Counted from the first letter of the stretch, positions 17,633 to 27,050 are shown. The stretch: DNA of 53,035 nucleotides from an uncultured Verrucomicrobiota bacterium (GCA_946186275.1 CAMHMO010000008.1:1-53035); one strand, 5' to 3'. The notes: generated from the sequence alone by a model not told the origin. Numbers and translations: made by a program.

Positions 17633-19357
17633 CTACGCCGCCGCATCCACGCCTTCGACGCCCGTGCTGGCTTCCGACAGATCGATGGCGGCAAAATGAA
17701 CCAGTGCGCTCCAGCTCGTCAGACCGCGCTTTACCTGCTCCCAACCGTTTTGCAACAGCGTATGCATGCCTTCCGCCACGGCAATTTTCTTAATTTCCAT
17801 CGCGGATTTATTCTTCAACATCGCCTCGCGAACGGGTTCCGTAACGCTCAAAAGTTCAAAAATTCCGACACGTCCCTTGTAACCGGTGTGACGGCAGGCA
17901 TCGCAACCGACCGGCTCCTTAATCAAATTCGCGTACTGCATTTCCGATGCCGGAATACCCAGTTGCCGCATCTGCGATTCAAGCTTCTTCGGATCGATTT
18001 CCGCCGTCTTGCAACAGTGAGGGCACAAACGGCGCACCAAACGTTGTGCCAAAATTAACTCCACCGACGCGGTAATGAGAAAAGGCTCGATGCCCATATC
18101 AACCAAACGCGTCAAACCGCCCGCGGCATCATTGGTATGCAGTGAACTCAGCACCAAGTGTCCCGTCAGCGAGGCGCGAATGGCAATGTCGGCGGTTTCC
18201 TTATCACGGATTTCACCGACCATGATGACGTCCGGATCCTGACGCAGGATACAACGCAACGCACTGGCAAAATCAAAACCGATTTCGCTGTGTACCTGCG
18301 ATTGGTTAATGCCTTCGATTTCGTATTCCACCGGGTCTTCAACGGTGATGATACGGCGATCGGGCGTGCGAATGCGACGCACAAAGGAACTCAGCGACGT
18401 GGATTTACCGGCTCCCGTCGGTCCTGTCACCAAAATGATACCGTAGGGCTTGTGGATGTTTTGATCGATGACCGCAACATCGCGTTCCAACATCCCGAGT
18501 TCCTCAATCGTCACGGGGCGATTGCTGTTGGTCAACAGACGTAAACTGACGCTTTCGCCGTACATCACGGGCAACGTGGACACACGAATATCCAGTTCAA
18601 TCGGACCGGACGAAAAATGAATACGACCGTCCTGCGGGCGACGTTTTTCGGAAATGTTCAATCGCGCCATGATTTTGAGACGCGAAATAACCGCCGCCTG
18701 GACTTTCACTAAATTATCGGGAACCCGCACGGGTACCAACTGCCCGTCGATACGGTAGCGAATTTGAAGCGAGTTTTTCTGCGGCTCAAAGTGAATATCG
18801 GTGGCACGCTCCGTTACCGCCTTGACAATAATTTCATTGACGAAACGGATAATGGCCGCGTTTTCGTCCTCCTCGACCACTTCCTTCGTTTCCTGCGCCT
18901 CCTCCGCCAATTTCGAATCGAGACTGTCGGAACCGACGCCGAAATTGCGAACAATCGCATCGGTCACCTCCTGCGGGTAGGTCAGATACCAAACGGTCTT
19001 TTTGCCGCACGCCATTTCGATCCAGCGAACGGCTTCCGCGCTCGGCGGCCAGACGGTTACCAAATGCAACGCACTTGCATTGCCGCCGTCCGACTGTATC
19101 GGAAGACACTGATAGGTATGGATGAGACGCAACGGAAGCACCTTTGTCGCGTTTTCCAGAACTTTAAACGTCTCGACAAACGGAATGCCGAATTCCTGCG
19201 AAATTTTCTCGGCGACGGATTTCAGCGGGCGATTGGTCAGCTTTGAAAGCTGTTGCATGCGTTCATGCAACGGCGCACGAAGAAGTTCCGCCTGTTGATT
19301 TTCATCCAGGTCGGCAAATGCATTGGGAACGGAAGCGGTACGTTGTGATAAACTCAT
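17633..19357 (-). CDS. gspE: type II secretion ATPase GspE
   Basis: A 574-residue secretion ATPase that powers pseudopilus assembly from the cytoplasmic face. Domains in order: an N-terminal MshEN-like region (about 1-130), a linker, the RYRIDGQ N2 domain, Walker A GPTGAGKST, the Asp box (VEDPVEYEIEG), Walker B-like VIMVGEIRDKETADIA, the His box LVLSSLHTNDAAG, and a zinc-binding CPHCC...CDAC element about 65 residues before the C-terminus. All catalytic parts are intact. It ends with an Ala/Asp-rich tail. It follows the GspC-like gene after a 282-base repeat-bearing gap. Confidence 0.96.
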   Translation of the reverse strand: MSLSQRTASVPNAFADLDENQQAELLRAPLHERMQQLSKLTNRPLKSVAEKISQEFGIPFVETFKVLENATKVLPLRLIHTYQCLPIQSDGGNASALHLVTVWPPSAEAVRWIEMACGKKTVWYLTYPQEVTDAIVRNFGVGSDSLDSKLAEEAQETKEVVEEDENAAIIRFVNEIIVKAVTERATDIHFEPQKNSLQIRYRIDGQLVPVRVPDNLVKVQAAVISRLKIMARLNISEKRRPQDGRIHFSSGPIELDIRVSTLPVMYGESVSLRLLTNSNRPVTIEELGMLERDVAVIDQNIHKPYGIILVTGPTGAGKSTSLSSFVRRIRTPDRRIITVEDPVEYEIEGINQSQVHSEIGFDFASALRCILRQDPDVIMVGEIRDKETADIAIRASLTGHLVLSSLHTNDAAGGLTRLVDMGIEPFLITASVELILAQRLVRRLCPHCCKTAEIDPKKLESQMRQLGIPASEMQYANLIKEPVGCDACRHTGYKGRVGIFELLSVTEPVREAMLKNKSAMEIKKIAVAEGMHTLLQNGWEQVKRGLTSWSALVHFAAIDLSEASTGVEGVDAAA

Positions 19358-19639
19358 CGGTCAAAATTGTTAAACGGTTTAATAAAAAGTCATCGTGACA
19401 GCAGATTTGCGGAAAAATGCTGCTTTCCGCGTAACAACCGATTCCACCTGAGTGGTGCATGCATCACGAAAGTACATTGTTGCAAATCCATCGGTTAAAA
19501 TTGTTCAATAAAAAAATCATTACGGCAGGACAGGCTGAGGAACCTACCGCACCCGTCTGCACGATATTCGACACACCGTCGACGGTATTCAAAACGGCGA
19601 ATGCACCATAAATGAAAGCGATGCACCGCCGGAACTTCA
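19358..19639 (-). repeat. imperfect repeats upstream of gspE
   Basis: This 282-base gap holds two related minus-strand segments, one ending at the gspE ATG (about 19400-19357) and one about 134 bases upstream (about 19531-19490). Both read ATGA-T/C-rich-ATT(A/G)AAC followed by AACAATTTT(G/A)ACCGATG. A weaker third match covers the end of the preceding gene (near 19663-19637). Each ends in GATG, as if the start region of gspE had been copied. A 33-codon frame follows the middle copy but resembles nothing. The pattern may reflect local duplication or a repeated control site. Confidence 0.4.
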
Positions 19640-20374
19640 TCAGTCAAAATCAAAGAAAAGATCATCATCGTAATATGACGAACCGTAATCGTCATAGCCG
19701 CCGTAGGAACCTCCGGAACCGCGTGACGTATCCTTCTTCCTCTCCTGCTGACGAATTTCCATCACGTCGCCGGTAACGGTATTCTTAACCGTTAAGATCT
19801 TCTTCTGTTTGTCGCCTTCGCCTTCCGTGCGATGGCTGACATAGACAAACGGTACTTTGTCGCTCGCACGATCGGAACGAATCCAACAACGCTTTTTGGT
19901 GGAAATCACCTCAACGCTGAACTCGGTGTACGTCGGGTATTCGGTTACGCTTTGAAGATTGAGCTCATCCGCTTTCTTGGAAGCCCAATCGTCGTCGCTT
20001 TTCTTCTCTTTTTCTTCGGTTTTCTTTGCAACCGCACCGAACGGCAGGAAGGGATTGCGTGCCAAAAGAGATGCCGTCCATTGCGCCCTTACATCGCCTC
20101 CCGCGGCATCGGTTGAACTTGCCGCATCCGCTTTCTTGTTGTCCGGACCCGTCGGTGTAAGTGCGGGATCGGAAGCGGAGTTGCCCGAAGGTTTTTGTTC
20201 GTTGTCGGCGGAAGCCGCCGAGCGGTTATCCGCCGTTGTTGTCTCACTCGCCGCTGCCGAGGCAACGCCGCCGTTGTCGTTTTGAACCGCCGCACGGAGC
20301 GAGGGCGCAACCCCCGTTCCCGTACCGTCCCGCATAAGAACGGACAACAACAAAAGAACAACAACCTTTTTCAT
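19640..20374 (-). CDS. exported T2SS-linked protein, possibly GspC/PilP-like
   Basis: A 244-residue protein with a short signal peptide (KKVVVLLLLSVLM), a long low-complexity Ala/Ser/Asp linker (about 20-95), an ARNPFLPFGAV motif similar to the NPF/DPF element of GspC and PilP periplasmic domains, a Lys/Glu stretch, then a small beta-rich domain (TYTEFSVEVISTKKRCWIRS, FVYVSHR, ILTVKNTVTGD). It ends in a Gly/Tyr/Asp-rich tail. Position between gspD and gspE and the absence of any other GspC in the window suggest it links the secretin to the inner membrane. Sequence alone does not prove this. Confidence 0.6.
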   Translation of the reverse strand: MKKVVVLLLLSVLMRDGTGTGVAPSLRAAVQNDNGGVASAAASETTTADNRSAASADNEQKPSGNSASDPALTPTGPDNKKADAASSTDAAGGDVRAQWTASLLARNPFLPFGAVAKKTEEKEKKSDDDWASKKADELNLQSVTEYPTYTEFSVEVISTKKRCWIRSDRASDKVPFVYVSHRTEGEGDKQKKILTVKNTVTGDVMEIRQQERKKDTSRGSGGSYGGYDDYGSSYYDDDLFFDFD

Positions 20375-20410
20375 AACAACTTATAAACTTATGCGGGACA
20401 CAGACCTTTT

Positions 20411-22897
20411 TTACCTGCGACGATGCGCACGAACCCGCGGCTTCTTAACTTCCGATTTTACGGTCTCCGCTCTGCGAACGGTCGAATTCCGTCGGTTCCG
20501 AAGCGCCTGCCGAGCTTGATTCTCACGCGAAGCCGACGTCGGAGAAACGTTTCGAGCGGCAGAAGCCTTTCTCGCATGAGCCCTTCTCAACTTCGAAGCA
20601 CTTTCTTCCCGCGCCTGACGCTCCGCACGTTCGGCACGCGCCTGCATTCGCTTTTCCTTGCGAATTTGACGCGCCTCTTCGGCTTCGGCTTTGCGCTCCG
20701 CCTTCAACTCTTTGATGCGCTGTTTCCGCTTGTCGTCTTCGTCCATCTCGGGCTTGTCGGAGAAACGTCCCGTCTCTTCGTAGGCGTTGATCTCATCGCG
20801 CGTTTTGGACGTCAGATTTTCCTTGTACAATTCCGTATCCGCACGAACGGCATCGTTGTTCTGCAACAGAACCGGACGGATGAAAACGATCATCTCCGTT
20901 GTTTCCTCGGATTTTCCTTTGCCTGTGAACAGCTCGCCGATACCCGGAATGTCGCCTAACAAGAACGTCTTGCGTTTGGTGCGGGTCGTTTCTTTCTTCT
21001 TAAGACCGCCGAGAACAATCATTTCGCCGGATTTCGCCGAAACGAACGATTTGAGCTGACGTTTGTTGATGTACGGAATCGTCACGCGATTGTTCGAAGA
21101 GCCGACCGCCATGGAATTTGCCGTAAAGTTGTCGATCTTTTGATCGATTTCCAGCTGAACCGTACCGTCGGTTCCGATCCACGGCTTGATAGTTAACACG
21201 ATACCGGCATCCACCTGATCGACCGTGCTGTTCGAAACATCCGCATCGGTAGATCCGGAACCGGCTTTCGTCTGCAACGCTTTGATGTACGGACGCGTTT
21301 CAACCACGCTCAACGTCGCTTCGCGCGCATGCGTCGTCAGCAACGTCGGCGACGAAACAATCTTAATGTTTTGTTTCGTCTTTGCGGCATTCAAGATACC
21401 GTCAATGGTCACCCGCGAATGCTTACCCCAATCAACAAAACCGCTGAGGATAGGCGACGTAACGCCCGGAATTGATGCTGCACCCGGAGCAAGCTGATTG
21501 GTGAAACCCGTATAATTCTTCGATTCTTTCCCCTCTGCATTCCAGGTCGGTTTCGTGATAACGCCGTCACCGTGCTTAAACCCGAAGCTTTCCAGACCGC
21601 TTGCCTGACCGTCCGTCAAACGAACTTCCGCAATCACGACCTCGAGACGAATTTGCGGCAACACGACATCCAGCTGATTGAGAAGGTTCTGGATTTGACG
21701 AATGTCGGACGGGGTTCCGTACGCCACAATCGCATTGAGACGCTCGTCGCATTCGATGCTGAGTTTCTCGCTGAAAGCCGCCGTCGAAGCACCGGCTTGC
21801 GTGCCGCTGTTGGTCTCTTTTTGTTGCGACATCAACTTCTTGATTAACTCGGTAATTTCCTTGGAAGAGCCGTGTTGAATGCGGAACACATGATGTTGAA
21901 CCAGCGGATCGACCGTTGCGTCCAGCTTCTCGACAAATTCGCGGATCATCGGTTCGTTGCCTTTCGGTGTCACGACGATGAACGAATTCGTATTCTTATC
22001 CGAGGCGAACGACGTGTTCCCCAACAGGTAGTACTTTAAAGCACCCTTTTGCAGATCCTCGAAACTCGCTTTCAGGCTTTCGACGCTCGCGTTTTTCGGC
22101 TGGAACCACAAAATGGCATCCTGTACGTCGCCGACGCGGTCGATGCGACTGAAAATATTGTCCAACTGCTGCAAATTCGCCAGCGAATCGGTGACAAATA
22201 ACGCATTGGCTTTATCCAAAGCGACCACGGAGGACGTCAACGGGGTTACCCACGGCATGACCGTACGGGCACCTTCACGCGCCGTCAAATTCTCCAAACG
22301 GAACATGCAACAACAAACCTCCTGGCTGCTCGCCATCGTCGACAAAGCTTCGCGGTCGACAATGCGCGGCGCACTGCTTTTCGCCTGATTGATCGGGATC
22401 GCCTTCAATGTATCGTCTCCCATCGGAACCACGGCGACCTTATTGGCGGCCAGCGCGCTCATCAACGTCGCAATCGCCTTTTCGCGCGACAGCGGCTTCT
22501 GAATATCCAGATTGACGGTGCTCTTCGGCAACCCCTCCCCCTGGATGATGATGCGATCCGTCCATTTGCCCAGCAGCGACAGAACCTGCGCGATCGATTC
22601 GTCCACCAACGAGAGCGAATCGATGAAGGTTTCGTCGGCACGCGTACGTGCGGCATTCGCCGAACGCCGCGCGGTGCCGCGCCCCGCGCTCGCAGAACTT
22701 GCCGGTCGTGCAACCGCACCGATATCTGCCGGATTGGAAACTGCGGGATTGTCGTCGCCCGGCGCCGCGATTGCCGGCGATATCGCCGCAAAAACGCCGC
22801 CGAACAACAAACATGCCCGCAACCTGTTGTTATTCATGTTGTTATTCATGTTGTTATTCATGTTGTTATTCATGTTGTTATTCATGTTGTTATTCAT
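20411..22897 (-). CDS. gspD: type II secretion outer-membrane secretin GspD
   Basis: An 828-residue secretin that forms the outer-membrane channel. The product begins with six MNNN repeats, then a signal peptide (RLRACLLFGGVFAAISPAIA), low-complexity linker, N-domains with repeated secretin_N modules (FSRIDRVGDVQDA, FRIQHGSSKEITELIKKL) and the C-terminal beta-barrel domain with VVIAEVRLTDG, VSSPTLLTTHAREA and the conserved SGEMIVLGGL...GDIPGIGELFTGK...MIVFIRPVLL block. It ends in an unusual Arg/Lys/Ala-rich tail of about 120 residues beyond the barrel. The ATG at 22897 is chosen for the excellent GGAAGGGTGA site; a frame start at 22981 lacks any signal sequence. Confidence 0.95.
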   Translation of the reverse strand: MNNNMNNNMNNNMNNNMNNNMNNNRLRACLLFGGVFAAISPAIAAPGDDNPAVSNPADIGAVARPASSASAGRGTARRSANAARTRADETFIDSLSLVDESIAQVLSLLGKWTDRIIIQGEGLPKSTVNLDIQKPLSREKAIATLMSALAANKVAVVPMGDDTLKAIPINQAKSSAPRIVDREALSTMASSQEVCCCMFRLENLTAREGARTVMPWVTPLTSSVVALDKANALFVTDSLANLQQLDNIFSRIDRVGDVQDAILWFQPKNASVESLKASFEDLQKGALKYYLLGNTSFASDKNTNSFIVVTPKGNEPMIREFVEKLDATVDPLVQHHVFRIQHGSSKEITELIKKLMSQQKETNSGTQAGASTAAFSEKLSIECDERLNAIVAYGTPSDIRQIQNLLNQLDVVLPQIRLEVVIAEVRLTDGQASGLESFGFKHGDGVITKPTWNAEGKESKNYTGFTNQLAPGAASIPGVTSPILSGFVDWGKHSRVTIDGILNAAKTKQNIKIVSSPTLLTTHAREATLSVVETRPYIKALQTKAGSGSTDADVSNSTVDQVDAGIVLTIKPWIGTDGTVQLEIDQKIDNFTANSMAVGSSNNRVTIPYINKRQLKSFVSAKSGEMIVLGGLKKKETTRTKRKTFLLGDIPGIGELFTGKGKSEETTEMIVFIRPVLLQNNDAVRADTELYKENLTSKTRDEINAYEETGRFSDKPEMDEDDKRKQRIKELKAERKAEAEEARQIRKEKRMQARAERAERQAREESASKLRRAHARKASAARNVSPTSASRENQARQALRNRRNSTVRRAETVKSEVKKPRVRAHRRR
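22826..22897 (-). repeat. 12-bp coding tandem repeat, six copies, at the gspD start
   Basis: ATGAATAACAAC is repeated six times without error, encoding MNNN six times and offering six in-frame start codons. Only the last copy is adjacent to the hydrophobic signal core. The unit is a multiple of three, so copy changes would lengthen or shorten the signal-peptide n-region rather than break the frame. Confidence 0.95.
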
Positions 22898-22973
22898 GAA
22901 AAAATCACCCTTCCAGAGGCTTTTGTCGCCATCGGAACATTTTTGTCGTCCGAAAAAACACCTTTCTTCTTTA

Positions 22974-23513
22974 TTACTCATGCGAAACCTTTTTCAACTG
23001 CAACGCATTAAACGAACATTCCGCCTCCAATTTTTGCGGATCGAAGGCGTTGGCACGTAATTTTATCTTCTCAAGCGACAGATACGGCTTCCTTCCGTAG
23101 ACGCCTTTCTCGAACGCAATCAAATCCTCCATCGTGATATTTTCGCAGTGCAACTGCAACGTGTGCGCATCAAACATATCCTCTCGACGCGTGCTTGGCG
23201 AATCCATCGAATAGCTCGCTTTGTAGGGACGAATAAGCGTTTCGACCTCGCCCGAGAAAGCCGCCCCCGACAAACTTTTGGCGGGATCAATCGAAGAAAG
23301 CACTTTCTCCAGATTCCCGTGAACGGTTTCCTTGTTCTTGAGCCAAAAAAGCTGCTTTTCGGTTTTTTTGGAAACCGCCTGCCAGTCTTCCAGCAAGCTT
23401 GTCCCCTGTTGAACACAGCTTGAAATCCAGAAGAACGCAACCACGCTCAGAAGCATGAAAATCAAAAACTTCTCGCGCCCGTTGCGCTTCGATAAACAAT
23501 TTAAAAGTTTCAT
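22974..23513 (-). CDS. gspM: GspM/PilO-like T2SS inner-membrane protein
   Basis: A 179-residue bitopic protein: basic N-terminus (SKRNGREK), one membrane helix (FLIFMLLSVVAFFWISS), a coiled-coil-like stretch (KKTEKQLFWLKNKETVHGNLEKVL) and a small ferredoxin-like periplasmic domain, the GspM/PilO plan. Identification rests on topology and its place between the GspL-like gene and gspD. Its ATG overlaps the preceding stop (TAATG), indicating translational coupling. A Cys in the membrane exit (SSCVQQG) slightly resembles a lipobox but lies after a helix with no cleavage context. Confidence 0.7.
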   Translation of the reverse strand: MKLLNCLSKRNGREKFLIFMLLSVVAFFWISSCVQQGTSLLEDWQAVSKKTEKQLFWLKNKETVHGNLEKVLSSIDPAKSLSGAAFSGEVETLIRPYKASYSMDSPSTRREDMFDAHTLQLHCENITMEDLIAFEKGVYGRKPYLSLEKIKLRANAFDPQKLEAECSFNALQLKKVSHE

Positions 23514-24619
23514 TATTGCTCCAATGTTTTGAATGCACTCGGCTTCTGTTCCTTAAAATCGCACGTCAGCTGAAACTTCGTGCCCTGGTCGGACGCGTGA
23601 ACGTTGGCGACCTTCACGGATTCGAAATAACCGCTGTTGCGCAGAACCTTGGTATAATTTTCCACCAGCATCGCGCTCTCCGAAACCGCTTCCACCGTTG
23701 CATTATGTAAATTGTCGATGGTCGCGCTCGTAAAATAAATTTTATCGGGACGAAAAGAATTCAACAGCCCCAGCAATTCAAACGGACGCATCTCCTGCTC
23801 AACGATTGCCCGCATTTTCTGCGCCAAAAACTCCTCACCCTCGATATGCTTCGCGATTTCCGCCTGGCGCTTGCATTCGCGCTGCTTTTGTCCCAACACG
23901 AAACCTCCGACCCACAGGGCAACCTGACAAACAAACGTTACCATAAGCGCCGCAAACGCCCACTTCATGCCTTTGTCGGCTCGGCGCGCCGTCTTTTGCT
24001 GCTTTTTCAGCTTCAAAACCAGCGCCTTGTCGCGAACATCCGCCTGCCAAAGAACTTTTTCGGGAATTGTCACGGTCTTTTGCGCGCTTCCGCCCTGCTC
24101 CGCCAGTGTGCAAACGCAATCGCCGTCGCCGTTCAACACGGCAGACTGCAACATCCAGCGATGCTCCGGGGTGCCGGCCGCCTGATTGAATTTCGGTGCC
24201 GACAGGGCTGCTTCGGACTCGGATAAACAGGATGCCGGTTTTTGATTGACAAGCGTCGAAGAAAGCGAACCGCAGGTCAATATGCAGGTTTCATCCGGCT
24301 GTGCAACAAACACGCCGATCGCGGCACACGGCAAAATATGCACATTGTCGGTCGCTTCGCCGATAAAGCCCTCGATGCGCTCCCGCAGACCCGAAAAATA
24401 CAGCCACTGCGTTTTTTCGGCGTTTAACGGCAAATATCCCCACGCCAACTGTTCGATCGGAAACGGAAAATTCGCGGTTACCTCGTTGGAAATTGCATCG
24501 AAAATCTTCTTCCCGTCCTGTTTTTTGCCGACTTCGATCGTCTTGAAGATAAAACCTTCGTCGGGAACCAAAACAACGCCGTTCCCCAAAAAAACCTCCG
24601 CCGATGTACCGTCAGCCAT
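23513..24619 (-). CDS. gspL: GspL-like T2SS protein (cytoplasmic actin-like plus periplasmic domain)
   Basis: A 368-residue protein with a cytoplasmic part of about 220 residues, one membrane helix (about 223-243, WAFAALMVTFVCQVALWVGG) and a periplasmic C-terminal domain with the PilN/GspL-like fold order (LLGLLNSFRPDKIYFTS, LVENYTKVLRNSGYFESV). GspL recruits the GspE ATPase. The cytoplasmic part is diverged from proteobacterial GspL and I cannot see a clear ATP site. Position after gspK and coupling to the GspM-like gene support the call. Confidence 0.7.
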   Translation of the reverse strand: MADGTSAEVFLGNGVVLVPDEGFIFKTIEVGKKQDGKKIFDAISNEVTANFPFPIEQLAWGYLPLNAEKTQWLYFSGLRERIEGFIGEATDNVHILPCAAIGVFVAQPDETCILTCGSLSSTLVNQKPASCLSESEAALSAPKFNQAAGTPEHRWMLQSAVLNGDGDCVCTLAEQGGSAQKTVTIPEKVLWQADVRDKALVLKLKKQQKTARRADKGMKWAFAALMVTFVCQVALWVGGFVLGQKQRECKRQAEIAKHIEGEEFLAQKMRAIVEQEMRPFELLGLLNSFRPDKIYFTSATIDNLHNATVEAVSESAMLVENYTKVLRNSGYFESVKVANVHASDQGTKFQLTCDFKEQKPSAFKTLEQ

Positions 24620-24623
24620 TCCT

Positions 24624-25754
24624 TTAATACGTGTTCTCCCTTAATTCTACCACAGACAATACCGATGCCGCAACTCCCTTCTTACCTTTGGAACTGCTTT
24701 TCCCTTCACAAACTTTGAACCGTGCCTGCAATGCAAAAGAGATACCCCCATCCTTCAGAGACAACCTTACTGTCAAAAGCGTCGGCTTCGTTGTCAAGAT
24801 TTTTTCGGCACCGCCCTTCTTTTTTTTGTCTTCGGAACCTTCGCCGCCCCCGCCAAGTTGCCCGTGTCCGAGTGCTTCAATCTCCTGCAAGTTTTTATAG
24901 CGATGTTTTTCTTTGGCATTTTTTTGGTCAACGCCCAAATGTTGCAGAACGGCATCCGCATCCAGCGAAACGCGCTTCCCGACCACCGACAATACATCCC
25001 GCGAAGCGGCATTGATATTGATCGGCCAATCGGAATACAGCGACGTGCACGCCGCAAGCCGTTTCAGCTGTTTGTTTGGCTTCCCTTCCTTGTCGAAAAA
25101 CAGCGCGCGGAATTTGTTGATTTCCTTCAACTGCAGATAATCATTGAGCCCTTTCGGAAACGTCGGCTTGCCGGCATCGGCTTTTTTCTTTTCGCCTTCA
25201 CCATCGCTTTTCTCATCCGAAGCATCTTCGTCTTCCTTTTTCTCTTCTTTATCCTTCTTTGATTTCTCTTTCCCGTCGTCGGAAGTCGCCGCTGCCAAAG
25301 GATTTTTGTCAATCAGCGTACACACGACGGGTTTCTCTTTAAGCCATTTTGTGTATTCCTGCGCCAAAGCTTTCGCTTCCCACATGTCGCCGAACAATCG
25401 AAACAGATCGATTAGTTGCTTTTCATCCGAATGATTGAGCGGAATTTTGCCCGATTCGTCGATAATCGTCACCTCCGCCTTTACGGTACTCGGCAACCGC
25501 ATGCGTTGCACCGAAGCGGCTTTTTGCGGATCGTCATTGTTCGCCAGCATCTGTTCCAGCTGGCAACGAACCACCTCCAATGCGTTGTACGCCTCATGGC
25601 GCAGGTCGGGTTTGCCTTCCAGCTGCAACTTCAACTGCATTTCTTGGCTGAGATTTTTCAAAAACGAGGTAACGATGACCGATAAAATCATCAATATCCC
25701 GAGTACCATGACGAGAATGGAGCCCGAAAGACGGTTCTTGCGAAGGATTTTCAT
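24624..25754 (-). CDS. gspK: minor pseudopilin GspK with charged insert
   Basis: A 376-residue GspK-like tip pseudopilin. The N-terminus KNRLSGSILVMVLGILMILSVIV fits a prepilin-like helix with cleavage after Gly; like other GspK proteins it lacks Glu at +5. The alpha-domain feature NINAASRDVLSVV (helix-hairpin-helix-like, typical for GspK) is present. A strongly charged Lys/Glu/Asp insert (about 155-200) and a Gly/Lys segment near 300 are additions not found in typical members. It overlaps gspJ by four bases (ATGA). Confidence 0.85.
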   Translation of the reverse strand: MKILRKNRLSGSILVMVLGILMILSVIVTSFLKNLSQEMQLKLQLEGKPDLRHEAYNALEVVRCQLEQMLANNDDPQKAASVQRMRLPSTVKAEVTIIDESGKIPLNHSDEKQLIDLFRLFGDMWEAKALAQEYTKWLKEKPVVCTLIDKNPLAAATSDDGKEKSKKDKEEKKEDEDASDEKSDGEGEKKKADAGKPTFPKGLNDYLQLKEINKFRALFFDKEGKPNKQLKRLAACTSLYSDWPININAASRDVLSVVGKRVSLDADAVLQHLGVDQKNAKEKHRYKNLQEIEALGHGQLGGGGEGSEDKKKKGGAEKILTTKPTLLTVRLSLKDGGISFALQARFKVCEGKSSSKGKKGVAASVLSVVELRENTY

Positions 25755-26608
25755 CGGCGTCCTTTCTTTTTGGATTTCTTACCGTCGGAGGGTTTAGAAT
25801 CCTTCTTTTTCTCTTTTCCTTCTTCCGAATCGTCCTTTTTATCGTCTTTTTTCTTATCGCTTTCCTTTTTATCCGTCGACGGTTTGCCGGAAGCTTCCGC
25901 CATTTCGGTTACATAGATGTTATTGAGATACAAACAGCGTGTTTCCGAAAAATCGTCTTTGCGGAACGTGAGCCGAACAACATCGGGGCGCACCCAGGTT
26001 TTTTTGTCCTTTTTTTTGGAATTATTCATGAGACGCCGTTCGTAATCGTCGAGATTTTGAACAAACTGCCACTTGCCCAATTGCGGATCGAAAAAGCCGA
26101 ATTCCGTTTTAATGACATACGGGCTGACCAATAAGCGTTGCATCTTGGTTTTCCCAGTCGCTTCAACGCCTTCCGTCAGGCGCTTGGTGGCAATTTCCGG
26201 CTCTTCGCGAACGAGAAACAGACCCGAGGAATTCACCAAAAACGCTTCGCAACACGGTTGCGACGATGTCCCCTGCGTGAACGGCATCGGGTTGTTTTTC
26301 ATGGCACCGATGGTTTTGACATTCTCCTTCGGCAATTTGACGGTCGTCAAAAAAGTCGTTGCGGCACCCTCTTTGTCGACAATAACCGAAAACGTATCCG
26401 CTTCCTGCTGAAGAAAGCGCATGCACTGACTGACATGGTCGCAAAAATGTTCGTAAGGCGTCGGTTCCGTTCGCCATGCCTGCATGAAAAACACCAGCAT
26501 GGACATGGCGGATATAAGCACGACGCTCCCGATGCCGAGCGCCACCACCACCTCGACCAGCGTAAAACCCCGTTGTTTATGACCGTTCATGCCATCGCGA
26601 CCGTCCAT
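25751..26608 (-). CDS. gspJ: minor pseudopilin GspJ
   Basis: A 285-residue pseudopilin with the prepilin peptidase site KQRG|FTLVEVVVALG, Glu at +5 and a long hydrophobic helix. Its length and position between gspI and gspK suggest GspJ. The C-terminal 50 residues are a run of Lys, Asp, Glu and Ser (KKESDKKKDDKKDD style), predicted disordered. The ATG at 26608 lies one base after the gspI stop; an in-frame ATG six codons later is the alternative. Confidence 0.85.
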   Translation of the reverse strand: MDGRDGMNGHKQRGFTLVEVVVALGIGSVVLISAMSMLVFFMQAWRTEPTPYEHFCDHVSQCMRFLQQEADTFSVIVDKEGAATTFLTTVKLPKENVKTIGAMKNNPMPFTQGTSSQPCCEAFLVNSSGLFLVREEPEIATKRLTEGVEATGKTKMQRLLVSPYVIKTEFGFFDPQLGKWQFVQNLDDYERRLMNNSKKKDKKTWVRPDVVRLTFRKDDFSETRCLYLNNIYVTEMAEASGKPSTDKKESDKKKDDKKDDSEEGKEKKKDSKPSDGKKSKKKGRR

Positions 26609-26609
26609 G

Positions 26610-27050
26610 TTACGAACCCTTTTCCGGCATGACCGCCGCTTTCTCTTCGTTTGTCATCCAATCGGGACGATGCACGAAGAAAACCTCGTTTTTGCGATCT
26701 TTGTTATCCCGAATCTGAACGGCAACTCGATACAAACTCATCACCTTGCAAAACGCCGCCTTTCCGCTCCAACCGATTTCGGTTTTGTTGTCGGGCAGGC
26801 AAAACGTGTGAGCTTGCTCAACCTCTTCGCGCTTCAACTGCATCAGTTGCGTGCGAATGAGTTGGAGGCAAAATGCTTCGTCGTTGTTGCCCTTGGGTAA
26901 TTTTGTTTTGCACAGCAGACCGTTGGTAAAACTCTGCGTCAATCCCGTGATGCTGACGGCAAACAACGCCAGTGCGATGATGACTTCAATCAACGTAAAA
27001 CCCCGTTGCTTTTTGTCCGTACGCGCCAAACCTCGCTGCTCCCGTTTCAT
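26610..27050 (-). CDS. gspI: minor pseudopilin GspI
   Basis: A 146-residue pseudopilin with the processing site KKQRG|FTLIEVIIALALFAVSITGL, and LTQSFTNGL after the helix, the usual GspI arrangement. Leader length is 17 residues. The start lies three bases past the gspH stop, so the genes are coupled. The small C-terminal domain has the GspI size. Confidence 0.87.
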   Translation of the reverse strand: MKREQRGLARTDKKQRGFTLIEVIIALALFAVSITGLTQSFTNGLLCKTKLPKGNNDEAFCLQLIRTQLMQLKREEVEQAHTFCLPDNKTEIGWSGKAAFCKVMSLYRVAVQIRDNKDRKNEVFFVHRPDWMTNEEKAAVMPEKGS

